NCBI RefSeq assembly: GCF_964355755.1 | Contig: NC_092673.1 | Coordinates: 22,823,001-22,887,000 of the forward strand | Source: Antedon mediterranea | Taxonomy: Eukaryota > Echinodermata > Crinoidea > Comatulida > Antedonidae | Length of the DNA: 64,000 nt | Reading direction: 5' to 3' | Notes under the pieces: model-generated | Told to the model about the DNA's origin: nothing | Databases searched by the model: none | The model's input: the letters and a program-made list of their open reading frames with translations, nothing else | Shown here: piece after piece, positions 21,701 to 36,700 of the stretch | Layout of the letters: each line of letters opens with the position of its first letter | How positions within the stretch are numbered: position 1 is the stretch's first letter | Translations under genes and position numbers: made by a program

Positions 21701-24700
21701 TTGCCTTTAACCCTATACATTTTGTTTTGTCTGTCATCAATTCCTTTAGCTTTAGATATTTTGCCACTTCGTTTACTTGTTTTGACATCAGCGTGTACAG
21801 TGCACTGTGTAACCCTCTCTATCTAGAATTTTATAACTTCTTCTTTCTCATTCACTTTCTATTTTGGTCCTGGTAGGATCACCAGATTTGACATATGTTT
21901 CCAGGACATTTCAAGATAGTCATGAATGAGTAAGAATCTGTGGAATAAAGTACGTAACACATGTAGTTGGTTTTGCATCAGACTATTTAATCAAACTGTA
22001 CTAAATCTCACTCTCATATAGTGTAATACATTCACAATATATAACAATAGTTATTATAAAAACCAAAAATAAATCTACTTTGTGTGTATCAAAGAATAGA
22101 CACAATTCATCACTGTAAACATTTACTTCATGTCATAGAATGAATGGCATAATCATTTTCAGCGTTCATATTTTGCGTTTGCGCGGACAACCCAAACAGC
22201 AACGCTTAATCTATGTTCGGACCCATGGTGTTATAGTGTACAACGTTAATAGCAAGGTCACTTACAAACCGCAGAAAAAAAAAAGGTACATAGCGTACGA
22301 ATATCAACGGAAGAGCGTCATTCAGGTTGTTCTAGTGCATATTCATGTGCTCTTATCCTCATGTTTCATCATTATTTCTACTGTGTAGGCCTAGACCGTG
22401 AAAAATAAGTGCCGTAAATAAATTTTTTCAATAAAGTACAGCCAAATTTCTGTTTCTGTTGTTTTAATTTTGTATTAAACAATTTCCCCCAGGCTCTTGC
22501 AATGCGAAAGCAGGCCTCAAGATGGAGATATCATTCAGTAGGCATGATTCTATTCTATATACAGTATAGTACTTTGTATAGGAAGTTATGTTAACCACAT
22601 GGAGGAAAAAAATTATTGTGATTAGTCAGTTAAAATAACCCTAACTTGCTAGTAAAAAAGACACAGCTTCCCTTGTTTTTGTAATTTGTTATTGGTTGCC
22701 TGTTGTATGTAGGATCAGTTAGTGGGGTTTCAGCATTTAACCTGTCCAGTTTAGCCTGCCTTGTATAATATTATGAAGTGACTTGATGTCTCACGCTAGT
22801 TTTTAGCTTGAATGAATGCATGAATGGCTCTAGGAGGAGATGGGATCAAAGTCCCTGTGTTTAAATACAAGGTGCATTTTTAATTTCATGTAATGGCAAT
22901 TTAAACAAATAATTGTTAACAAGTTGATACATGTAGTTTGTAGCCTAGTATTTGAATGTAGTCTAATATAGGCCTTAGTCTGGCATTTTTTGTTGTTGAA
23001 ACCCATCTTACACATTGATGATACAGGATTTCAGCCTAGGTTAAACCTTCTTTCGCGTCATAACAGGAAATGTTCTAATTAACTTTTTTCAATTAAAACG
23101 CTACAAGCGTCGTACGACGTATTATACGCTAATTTTTTTTAGCATCTTCGTTAAAACGCTATATAACGTCATGGGTCTGAACAGAGCCTAACTAACGCTT
23201 TTGTTAGAAACTGAAGTGTCCCTAATTTGAGCGAACATCTGGTTTGCAGGAGTAAATTTGATTGGTTGGAGGTTAAAATCATTGTCTTTTCTTAGTTTGG
23301 ATTTGTACACCGCATTCGATACGAAATCATAACTCTAAGTCTGAACATGCCCTAACCCAAGTAATATCGGAAAAAAATACAAACATATTTAAACTTAATT
23401 GTTAAAAAGTAAAATAACTATTATACAGTACCATTAACTTCCTGGCGATGAATTCTACTGGTTGTATTCTGTTTTAAATCAGTTTCTATCATCTTCTTGA
23501 AGTTCACTTCATACTTATGATCATTATCTGCAGTATATTCTACTCGTTTCTCTTTCTTTTTGTAGGCTCTTTCCAATAAAACTGTAATACTATCATCAAA
23601 GTCTACCATTTCACCATTTTCATTTTTGTAAAGCCATTTAACTTCTTTTAAAATTAAAGCCTTCTCTTTGTCTTCTTTTTCAGCTTTGTATATATTTTCT
23701 GTCAAATCAGTGATATCATTGATAGCAGCCATTACGTTAACAGTCCTGCCACGTATTTTAACAATGTTTGAACTGATACTTGTAGTGTCAATTTCCACCT
23801 GAAATAAAATAAGTTTGATAGCATGTTACATCAGACTACCAGTTACTAACTTTCTGGTATTTTTCCTGAATGTCAATCCCAATCCCCTCCCCTCCGTCCC
23901 TTCCTATTAATAAGTGCACATTTTTTGTATTGCTTTTTGGTAATAAATAATCAAGAAACGGCTCATTGACAGTTATGTACAAAACTTATATTCTAGCTTT
24001 TGTATACATACCTCATGTTTGCAAGCTATCTCAAATAACTTAACTTCGTATTGTTCGATGAATCGACTGAAAACTTCTTTTTTTAAGGTCTAGATAAAAT
24101 AAACAAGTAAAATAGAACAATTACTTCTTAATATTCTTCAGGTTTATCCTTTAAACATAACAGAGATTTGCCTTCGTATCTATTAGTAGTATAAAAAATT
24201 AGGAAAACCATATAATCTTCATTCTGTTTATTCAATATATATTGACGACGTGATATAATTTAAATACACAATACTAGAAATTAATGTAGGATGTTATTCA
24301 GTTCTCGTATTTGTTTTTTGTTTTTTGTTAAAAGATTAATTGTTTGTGTTTCCAGAAATAACCTTTTTATATATTTTTTTTTGTGGAATAATTCTAGGAC
24401 ATTAGCAAAGTAATATTGTTAAAACTATATATTTAATTCATAAGTTAGCTGAAATTATAAAAATATAAATTGGAACTAGAATTTACTTTGACGAAATAGG
24501 TGATCATATTTATAATTCTACTGACAATTAATTTTAAAGAAACATGCACGTACGTTAAAATACGATCGTAAAAAGTTGATCCTACGACATGATACACTTA
24601 TAGTGCTGAGTTGTACCTATTTGTCATAGACTATGTACAGTACTGTATATCCATATACAGTGTAGCATAGTTGAAATTACGGGAACCACATCATGTTCTA

Positions 24701-27700
24701 ATTTTTGGGTATGATGACGTTATCAAAATAAACTTAAAGATGACAATTTTGAAAGATAATGAATTGAGCAAAAAAATATAAGATTTGGAAGAAAATTTGG
24801 CATGTAGAAGCGCACTGCATGCTTTTTGAAATTTGTATAAATTTGACAAAAGAGATAAAAAAAATTACTTTTTACCTTCAACCCATATCATAACGTTACA
24901 ACATCCGTTATTTTTTTTATTTTTAATTCTGAAAAGCTGTGAGATATTCAAATATACACTGAAGTTGAAATTCACGACCTACATTATTCAAGATGTTTGG
25001 CGTGTGATGTCATCAAAATGAAAATGAGAAAATCATGAGAAAGATAATTAAATGAGCAAGCTCACAACATTTTGTACGTCAAGTGTACACGAATACATAT
25101 CTACAACTCAATGGCTTCCAGAATAATTAAAAAAATTGGGGATCACCTTGCATTCTGAAGAGTTATTTTCATATTCAAAAGGCTCTATTTTTTTAATCAT
25201 TTTCAGCACATTTGTGAAATTAATGAGCACATTTTGTCAGTTTTACGTGCTCATATAGCGTTATTTTGAGTCGCAATAGACTCAAATTCGGTGAATGTAC
25301 TAAGGATTGTGAGTAGAATATGATTTGTACAATAAAATATATTTTTTACTCTTTCTAAGAATCACATGAGCAAAAATGTGTTTTTGCACAGTAATTATTT
25401 TAAACACACAAATGACCTAATCATGCTCTAAATTGATCAAAACTTAATTTTGAGCTTTTTAAATTTGTAATGCGCAATTTCATGCCGATGACCTTAGAAC
25501 GCTCAAGTTTTTATTTGCTAATATTTTTACCCTTGACCTGAAGTTTACATATAGTGATTTTATTTTATTTCACAAAATGGCATATAAATTACATCACGGA
25601 TGAGTGATCACGATGAAAATGATGAATAATGAAAATTAGGATTAAGTTAAATTGTTTTTTGATTATTGACATTTAACATTTTGAGATAATTGTTACACAA
25701 AATAGTGCACAGAAAGAATAATAATAACTAAGACATTGAAACTCGTCAAAGTGACAAGTTAGTTATCCGCACGACAAATGCCACGTGCACGTCATACGTT
25801 GGAATATATTGCACATAGAAAAAGATTATGGCATTATGACCTGAACTGAAGAATATGATATTACATACAGTGTAGAATAGGTGAAATTACGGGACAAAGT
25901 TATGAAATGTTATGTTTACCCATTTTAGAGATACGTTCTGCACAAAAAGTAAGGGAGAAAGACAGAAGAATAATATAAAAGAGAAACAGGACGATTACAA
26001 GGAGTTATCCGCTCAATGCGGATAACTAATAATACAGAAAAAAATATGATGAAACAGGACAATTACAAGGAGTTATCTGCTACTATAGCGGATAACTAAT
26101 AATACAGAAAGAAAAATGATGATCCCATACAATAACAAGGAGTTATCCGCCAAGTGCGGATAACTAATAATAAAAATTTCATACAATAACAATAATTATA
26201 TTGTGATCATTTTATTCTAAATGATCACCTAAAAATATTATGGAAACTAACTGTTTGTGTTATTTCTTCGGCTATTATTGATTGTAATTTGCCTTTGGCT
26301 CCTTTTATCCGTTCCTCATCCAATGATATAATGTTTAAGGTGAGTTTTTGACTTATATCAGACCTTTTATCATTTGAGTTGTCAGCTGTACTTTTTTTTG
26401 ACCAGGTTGACTTAAACAAATCTATTATAATGTGAAAAAAAGCATCTTATTTGGTAAATAAATATATTCTACTTCTAGAGGGTCACATTGCAATTATTAA
26501 GGACAAAATTACCGTTTGTGAAATGGATTGAAATAATAATAATAACCTATTGGTTGCAACACTGTTTTCTGTAGACTTAAGGCATGCTTTGGATGTTGTC
26601 TTAAACCACAGTCAGACCTATTGCAATATATATTTTAGAATTATGTTTTATTTTCAAAGGTAGAGGTGTTGTGTAAATTGTTCATGAGTGTGTCCATTTA
26701 ATTTGTAAATGTGTAAGTTACAATAATTACCAATGCCTTTCTGGAAAAACGTTTTCTCTTTGAGAGTTTTACCCTCCATTTCTTGCATAACTGATATAAA
26801 TTCTTCGGTCATACGTTTATCAAACACAATTATTGAGATGTTTCGTAAGTGAGTTGGTGTTTCTTTAATGGAAAATTCATAAATGCATTCTAAAATAAAT
26901 GTAGCTGCTTCTCTAGGCTCTTTGCCAATGTTTCCTAGAATGCAAAAAGTTATTGTTATAACAGACGCAAACATTAGCATGGTGGGTCGCACATAATTAT
27001 AGCCCACCCGAACTTTCACACACACATTTATAACATACACATTTTATGGGCTTGAGAACCTTGTTGAACCCACAAATGTGAAAATGCCCACAATGTGAAA
27101 ACAACCACAAATGTGAAAACAACCACAAATGTGAAAACAACCACAAATGTGAAAACGCATCACCCACAAATGTGAAAACAACCACAAATGTGTAAACGCA
27201 TCACCCACTAATGTGAAAACAACCACAAATGTGAAACCATCACCCACAAATGTAATAAAGAGCACCCACAAATGTGAAAATGCATCACCCACAAATGTGG
27301 AAAAAACTACAAATGTGTAAACGCATCCACTAATGTGAAAACACATCACCCACAAATGTAATAAAGAGCGCCAACAAATGTGAAAACAACCACAAATGTG
27401 AAAACGCATCAACCACAAATGTGAAAACAACTACAAATGTGTAAATGCATCCACCCACTATTGTGAAAAATTAGATGTTCGGTGTTTATTGCGTGCATGC
27501 ACGATTCTACAAGATCAAGGTCCTATACCATTAATTTGTTGGCTTACTATGTACGTATAGTCAATGTTCAGTGTTTGTTGTGCGCGTGCACGACACTACA
27601 AGGTCAAGATCATTTGGTACTCATGTTAACTCGTTGGTCTACTATGTAGGCATGTACAGCAGGATGCAATTGGTATATGACCTTGTAGTATCGTGCGTAA

Positions 27701-30700
27701 CAAACACCAACTAGAAACTATACGTACATAATAGTAAGACAACGAGTTTACATCCACACACTATAAGTAGCAATGATATAGTGTGACCTTGACCTTGAAG
27801 TAATGTGCACGCACGCAGCTAATTGCAAACATCGACTAACCCAACGCGCATCGTGCACCCACAGGTATTGAACCAACTCAATATAATGTATATAAATAGG
27901 CTTACATTAACATTAACTCGTAAAATATTAAGCATGTATCACAAGCTTGGGTCTAGCACTAAATTTGATATGATTGATTTTTTTTAACATTTGTGGCCGA
28001 ACTCTTCTTTTCTTTTACATTTGTGGGCGTTATCACATTTGTGGGTGATGATCGTTGTTACATTTGTGGTTGTTGTCACATTTGTGGGTTCAAACCATAT
28101 CCAATTCTAAAAGACCATAAACCAAATACATAAATGGGAATGCTATCTTTTTCAGTGTAAATTCAGTGTGAATTTTATCACTGCATCGTCCATCATAGGG
28201 CCTGTTTCTGCTGAAACTGCTCAAAATATGGTATAAAAATTCGGTATAAAATACGGTATTTTTTAGTACCACGTTTCTGCTAACAACACTTCTTGGGTGG
28301 TCGTGTTAAATTTCATCTTTATTACCCAAACTACCATTCTTGAACCGGAAGTTTGACCTAAGTATACTGAGCGTGTGCACTGTAACTCAGGAATTCCCAC
28401 TCTCGGTGTCTACCGGTTGTTCACACTTGGTATGGTACACATGTGCTTGTGTTGTCCCAATAAACATGGTAGACGTAACGAAAAATGTAGTTTGGATTTT
28501 GATGAAAAGTGGCAATGAAGGAAGTTGCTTTGGCGACAAATCTACATTGTATTACTGTTTTATTTTGTTCAAAATTCCTTTATAAATAGTGCAGTCCCTT
28601 TTATTGCCCCTTAGTTTTCCTGAAAGTTTCGCTTCCCCCCACAAATTAATAGTAAAAACGGTAACTTCTTCGCTCCACATTTTCGCACGTGTGTTTGAAA
28701 GAACTGTCACAGCGACAAAAAATCAAAACACAACACGATGTTGACCTCATGTCACAGGTAAAAAAAAATACGGTGTTTTTTATTGGCAGCAGAAACGGTT
28801 ACAGAAAATACGATATAAATTTGTAAATACCGTATTTTAACCACAAATTTTGTGGGGCAAATACGGTATTTTTTTTATGAGCGCAGTTTCTGCTGCCAAA
28901 AAAATACGGTATAAATACGGTATTCCAAAAATATCGTATTAAATATGGTATTTTCTTGGCAGCAGAAGGGCCATAGTTGATGGCTGTCGACTTACCTGTA
29001 CCAATTGCTGGAAATGCTAATTTATCTTTTTTCCATTGATTAACTGTTGTCATAATTTTGACTAACATTGCTTTCAGCTTAGCATTGTCAACGTTCTTAT
29101 TAGAAACCCATGGAATGGGAAGATGGCAAATTCCACCACACATCAATTTTCCAGGACCAGTCCACACCTCATCTGAGGGAGCTATAAACAAATTTCACAA
29201 CAATATTTACATATATTACACAGCCTATGTAAATATGTGAACGTGATTGGTTGAAACTGCATTACATGACTACTGCTGCGAGGATTGTAAATCAGATATT
29301 TCCTCGAGTACAATGATATTGACTGAGAATTTTCGCATGATTATCGTCTCCCTGTCATTAAACATATAAAATCCAGTCAATTCTTGAGTACGATGATATT
29401 GACTGTGTAATTTTTGTGTGGCAACACTTGTGTTTGGCAATAAATAAACAAAAGTCATCTACTGAGACTTAAACTCGTGAAGATTAGTCCCATCATAACG
29501 AAACAACGTTTTACCCTCTGCGCCATGTAACTTGCTTGAAGAAATTAATCAACTAAACTATTTAAACTATGCATACATAGCGCCCTCGTTTGTTATTCGC
29601 CCTCTATAGATGTGATGAAAGACCATTTGTGATTGGTCAATACTTATGGTAGTAAACTGGTACACACGAACATCTGGTGATTCGGCTCGAAGAAGACGAA
29701 TTATTATTTATCGGCCTACCTGATAATAATGTAGGCTTATTGATGGAAATTCTTCTGTTATTTAAACGACCTAGGCCTAAGTGAATACTTTATTATTAAT
29801 TATTAATTATCTGTATATTATTCTTCACAAGGTAAGGTGAATGTAACACGTAACTATAGGCAGGCTTCTTACATAAAGTAGGCCTAGCTACCCGACCAAG
29901 TAAATATTCTACTTGTTGTTGGCTATAATATAACAGATATCGCCTTTAAATATCGGTAAAATATAAGGTTTGACATCCACTCGTGAATGGTATTATGCTC
30001 TCAAGAATTATATATTCCCTCAAGCAAAATATCATTCCATCGGGGATGTCAAATCTTTTATTTAACCTCTAAGCAGGCAATATCTGTATAATATCAATTG
30101 CCGCATATTATCCAAAACTATATTCTACCTCAATGTTTGGATAATTGATCCCGGTTTTTGTCTATAATGACAATGGTGTTTTCTGCTACAACCGCTAGCC
30201 AAATTTGGTGTAGTCACATAGCTATAAAACACATATGTTTATTTCCCTTTAGTGCTGAGAAGTTTATATTACGCTTCAAGATGTCGTTTGGCATGAAAAT
30301 TTAATTCTTGCTGCCGTTAATTATTTGTTTTACTTTCTTTTATGCAATTTGCACAATATACATAACATATTTTGTATGATAAAATAACACAATAACTTGC
30401 ATTTGATATTGTTTCGACATTCTGTTTGAATTGTTTCTCCTCCTGCCTTTAGTATTGCCCTCGCTACAGCTCCTATTGGAAAACGTTACTTTTATAAAAC
30501 CAACATTTAATTTGTTAATTATATAGTCATTTTAATGAGTACAGTTTGATAATAGATAGTATGCACATGCAAAAATATTTCGCGGCATATGTGAAAGCTC
30601 TTTATATGCTTTTAAAATGCTAAGATGTAACAATAATAGGTCTATCTAGACTAAACATTTAAAATACATGTACTTTTATCTATAAGAATAATTTTCCAGG

Positions 30701-33700
30701 ATACAATACAGCCCTAATAATACTAAATACAAAATAAAACAAACAATAATTTTTTTAATGCAGACACTATATACCAGTGGAAGAATACATAACTGATGTT
30801 TAGAAAAGACAATATATACTTTACCGTTACTCAAATCAAAGGCACTTGTAGTCAAATTGACAATAGCATATGCATCACTAGCCGTTATATCTCCATGTTC
30901 AATTTTAACTGTTATACATCCTATGTCCATCTCTGCCTGAAGTGTATCTATACTTCTTCTAAAGTGTTTATATGGTGATAACTTTGAAGGAGTAGAAATA
31001 TTCTGGTAACCTGCATAAATAAACAATTTGGGCAACTGGCGTAAACATACAGTATTTTATTACAGGATTGTATCATACAAAGATTCCACTGCTTATGGTC
31101 ATTACTATAAACCAGATCAATTTACCCTAAAAATTATCTACTGGAGCATATTGAAGCAACATGAGAAATAAATAAATAAATATAATAAAATAATAATTTG
31201 ACAATAATACTGAATCAATTCAGAGGGCTTGTATGATAATAATAATAATAAACTAGAATTTAATTCGTCACTTTGACGAATTATAGGTGATCATTTTTAT
31301 CATTTTATTGACATTCATATTTTTGAAACATGCACGTATGTTAACATACAATCGGAAAATGTTGATGTATGCCATCCTATTATACGCTTATAGTGCTGAG
31401 TTGTGCCTATTATATGCCATAATACAATATGTACAGTATATACTGTACTGTGTATATCTATATACAGTGTAGCATAGGTGAAATTACGGACACACATCAT
31501 GTTCTAAGTTTTTGGCACTGATGACATTATCAAAAAAAACTTGTGGACAACAATATTGAAAAATAATGAATTTAGCAATAAAATATAACAATTGGAAGAA
31601 AATTTGGCACGTAGAAGGGCTGTGCGCGCTCTTTAAAAATTGTATAACTTTTACGAAAGAGATGAAAAAACTACTTTTTAACTTCAACTGGCCATATGAT
31701 AACGTCACAACATCTGATAGGCTTAATTTTTGTATGAATTCATATCTACATTTCACCAGCTATCATACTAAATTATAAACATCGAGGTCAACTTTAATTC
31801 AGAAGAGCTGTAAGGTATTCAAATATACGTTGTAGGTAAAATTACGTAACCACCGTTATTTAAATTTTAAGACATGATAACGTTATCCAAAAGAAAATAT
31901 TGGCAACTTATAAGTAACATAATTGGTTGAGGTAGAATGTGTTAAAAATTAAAAGAAAATCGATAACAGATAAGCGAGTTGCGCTCTGTTGAATATGGTG
32001 GTCTATGACAAAAGGGGAAAAACCCCTATTTTCAAAATTCATGTGGCCAAATGATGACGTCATACCATTTTGTACGTCTACTGTGTATATACATTTATTT
32101 ATACAACTCATTGGCTTCCATAATAAGTTAAAAAAATTGGGGTCACCTTTCATTCTGAAAAGTTATATTCATTTTAAAAAGGCCCTACTTTTTACCATTT
32201 TTAGCACTTTTGTACATTTAATGTGCGCATTTTGTCATATTTAACGTGCTCGTATAGCGTTATTTTAAGTCGGAATGGACTCAAAGTTGGAGAATGTACT
32301 AAGGATTGTGAGTAGAATGTGATGTATACATCAAATTTTATTTTTTACGCTTTTTAAAACTCGCGTAGCCAAAAATATGTTTTTGCGCAGTAATTTTTTG
32401 AAACACGCAAATGGCCTATTTCATGCTCTAAATTGATCAAAACTTAATTTTGAGCTTTTTAAAATTTTAATGCGCGATTTCACGCGCATGACCTTGAAAC
32501 ACGCAATTTTTTATTTGCTAATACTTTTACCTTTGACCTGAAGTTTACGTGTAGTGAATTTCATTAATATGTGATAATGAATTATGGAGATATGATTGAC
32601 AATGTGACAATCCTATGACATGATGCATATACACTTATAGCGCTTAGTTGTGCCTATTATGTGTCATATACAATATGTACAGTATATACTGTATATCTAT
32701 ATACAGTGTAGCATAGGTAAAATTATGGGACCCACATCATGTTCTAATTTTTTGGTATAATGGAATTATCAAAATAAATTTGAAGATGACAATTTCGAAA
32801 GATAATGAATTGAGCAAATAAATATAAGGATTGGAAGAGAATTTGACACGTATAAGCGCAATGCGTGCTCTTTGAAATTTGTATAACTTCGACTAAAGAA
32901 ATTAAAAAACTACGTTTTAACTTCAACTGGCCATATGATAACATCACAACATCCGATAGGCTTAATTTTGATATGAATTCATATCTACATTTCATCAGCT
33001 TTCATAATAAATTATAATCTTCAAGGTCACCTTAAATTCTGAGGAGCTATAAGATATTCAAATGTATGGTGTAGCTGAAATTACACGACCTAGGTTATTC
33101 AAGTTTTTACGCGTGATGACGTCATCACAATAAAAATGTTGACAACTCACGAGAAAGATAATTAATTGAGCAAGCACATACTAAAATTTGTGCAAAAATC
33201 GGGCTCAAATAACGGAGATGGGCTCTATTGAATGTGATAACCCACACAAAAAAGATAAAAATTACTAATTTTTAAATTCAAATGGCCATTTGATGACGTC
33301 ATACCATTTTGTACGTCTAATATGTATATATATTTATATCTACAACTTATTGGCTTCCATAATAAGTTAAAAAAATTGGGGGTCACCTGCCATTCTGAAG
33401 AGTTATATTCATTTTAAAAAGGCCTTATTTTTTACCATTTTTAGCACTTTTGTACAATTAATGTGCGCATTTTGTCATTTTTAACGTGCTCGTATAGCGT
33501 TATTTTAAGTCGGAATGGACTGAAAGTCGGAGAATGTACTAAGGATTGTGAGTAGAATATGATGTATACATCAAATTTTATTTTTTACCCTTTTTAAAAA
33601 TCGCGTGCGCAAAAATGTGTTTTTACGCAGTAATTTTTTGAAACACGCAAATGGCCTATTTCATGCTCTAAATTGATAAAAACTAAATTTTGAGCTTTTT

Positions 33701-36700
33701 AAAATTTCAACGCGCTTTTTCACGCGCATGACCTTGAAACGCCCGAGTTTTTTTTTGCTAATATTTTTTACCTTGACCTCTAGTTTACGTGTAGTGATTT
33801 TCATTAATATGTGATAATGAATTATGGAGATATGATTGATAATGTGATTTCACAAAATGGCGTATACGTGACGTCACGGATGAGTGATCACGCTGAAAAG
33901 CTTATTATGGCTAAGTTAAAGTACTTGAAAGACAATGTGAAATTTTGGTAATCATTGACATTAAACTTTTTGAGATATTTGTTACACAAATTTGTACAGA
34001 GAGAAATAAATAACTAGACATGAAACTCGTCACTTTGACGAGTTAGTTATCCGCACGACAAACGCCACGTGCACGTCATACGTTGGAATATTGCACACAG
34101 AAAAAGATTATGGCATTATGACCTGAACTGAAGAATATCATATCTTGTTAGTGCTGAATTCTGTCTATTTTGTGTCATATAGTATATACATATAATGTAT
34201 ACATATTACATACAGTGTAGAATAGGTGAAATTACGGGACCCACCGTTTATTCCAATTTTTAACATGGCGACGGTATCAAAATGAAACACTAAGATAGCA
34301 ATTTCGGAAGGACATTATCTCAGCAACCACATATTAACGTGTAGAAGAAATTTGAATACGTAAAATATAGATGCGCGCCCTTTTAAATGTGATGAACTAT
34401 TACGCAAAATATGAAAATACGCCTTTTTGTATTCAACTGGCCATATGATGACGTCACAACATCCGATTGGCAAAATGTTTACATGAATTCGTATCTACAA
34501 TTCAATAGCTTCCAGAAAACGTTTTAATCATGATTATCACGTTTTATTCTGACGAGCTATAACAGATTGAAATTTACTGTAAGGACGAAAATAAGTGACC
34601 CACGTTATTTACATTTCTAGACATGATGACGTCATAAATACTAAAATATTTTTAACTCATACGAAAGATAGTTGATTGACCTAGATAATATAAAAATCGG
34701 GGTAAAAATGGAAAACAGATAATTCGAGATGCGCTCTATTAAATGTCATGCGCTATGATGAAAGATACAAAAATCCTATATTTTATATTCGCGTGGGCAT
34801 ACGGTGACGTCACAATGTCCGGTTAGCCATATTAATGCATGATTCAAAATCTACATCTCATCAACTTTCAGAATATGCAATAAAAATAACTTTCACCGTT
34901 TAGTTTAGGAACTATAACTGTTTAAAAAAGGGCATAATTTTGACAAATTTTGACGACTTTTTGAACTTTTTCATCAAAAATGCACGTAAATTATCCAATT
35001 CGACGTGCCCGTATGACGTAATTTTAAGTCGAAATTGTTCAAAAGTTGGTAAAATTACTAGAAAAGGCTGGAAAAACATAAATCACGCGAAAAAAATGGT
35101 TTTCAACGCTACGTGCGCACCGCACGCGTAAAAAAATGCGTGTACGTGGGAATTTTTTACATGCTCAAAATGACATGAAAGGCGTAGAAAGTTGATTAGA
35201 AATTGATTTTTCGCATTTTGAAATTTTAAACGCGCGTGCGCGCGTAACTTCCTGTGAAACATGCCATTTTTTTTTCACATTCTGTTAGCGCAAGATATCA
35301 ATTAAACTTTCGTTAAGTTTCAATTTAAATTGCTATATGGTTTTCAATCTATGTTAAAAATGCGAAATTCGTAAAAACGCGCGTAAGTCATGTTGCGCAA
35401 CTCTGACGTCATTCAAAAATAGGAGGTGCACAACTTCACCTGAATGCCCTCATGCTGACAAAGTTATAACATGTTATGTTTACACGTTTTTGAGATACGC
35501 GAGACACAAAAATAGAGGAGAAAGAAAGAAAAAAAAAAACTAGACATGAAACTCGTCACTTTGACGAGTTAGTTATCCGCACGACAAACGCCACGTGCAC
35601 GTCATACGTTGGAATATTGCACACAGAAAAAGATTATGGCATTATGACCTGAACTGATGAATATGATATGTTGTTAGTGTTGAATTCTGTTATTTTGTGT
35701 CATAGTATAGTTACACAGTATAATCTGTATACATATCACATACAGTGAAGAATAGGTGAAATTACGGGACCCGCTCTTTATTCCAATTTTTAACATGGCG
35801 ACGGTATCAAAATGAAACACTAAGATAGCAAATTCGGAAGGAAATTATATCAGCAACCACATATTAATGTGTAGAAGAAATTTAAATACGTAAAATATAG
35901 ATGCGCGCTCTTTTAAATGTGATGAACTATTACGCAAAATATGAAAATATGACTTTTTTTATTCAGCTGACCATATGATGACGTCAAAACATTCGATTGG
36001 CAAAATGTTTACATGAATTCGTATCTACAATCCAATAGCTTCCAGAAAACGTTGTAATCATGATTATCACTTTTTATTCTGACGAGCTATAACAGATTAA
36101 AATTTACTGTAAAGATGAAAATATGTGACCCGGGATATTTACATTTTTAGACATTATGACGTCATAAAAATTAAAATATTTTTAACTCATGCGAAAGAAA
36201 ATTGATTGACCTAGACAATATAAAAATCAAAGTGAAAATGAAAAACGGATAAGTGGAGATGCGCTCTATTAAATCTGATAAGCTATGACGAAAGATACAA
36301 AAATCCTATATTTTATATTCGTGTGGCCATACGATGACGTTACAATGTCCGGTTAGCCATTTTAAAGCATGATCCGATATCTACAACTCATCAACTTCCA
36401 GAATATGTAATAAAAATAATTTTTACCGTTTAGTTTAGAAACTACGACTGTTTAAAAAAATGCTTTATTTTGACGAATTTGTTAACTTTTTCATCAAAAA
36501 CGCGCACAAATTATCCAATTCGGCGTGCTCGTATGACGTAATTTTAAGTCGAAATTGTTTAAAAGTTGTTAAAATTACTAGAAAAGGCTGAAAAAACATA
36601 AATCACGTGGAAAAAGTATGTTTTTAACGCTACGTGTGCACCGCGCCCGTAAAAATTTGCGCATGCGTGGGAATTTTTGACATGCTCAAAATGACAAGAA

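Noticed and set aside
27044-27430. Repetitive minus-strand open frames rich in SHLWLF
   Set aside because: Translation of the CACAAATGTG minisatellite; not a gene.
27044-28093. CRISPR-like regularly spaced palindromic repeat
   Set aside because: Spacers are themselves repetitive and of irregular length, the genome is eukaryotic, and the terminal inverted repeats identify a foldback element.
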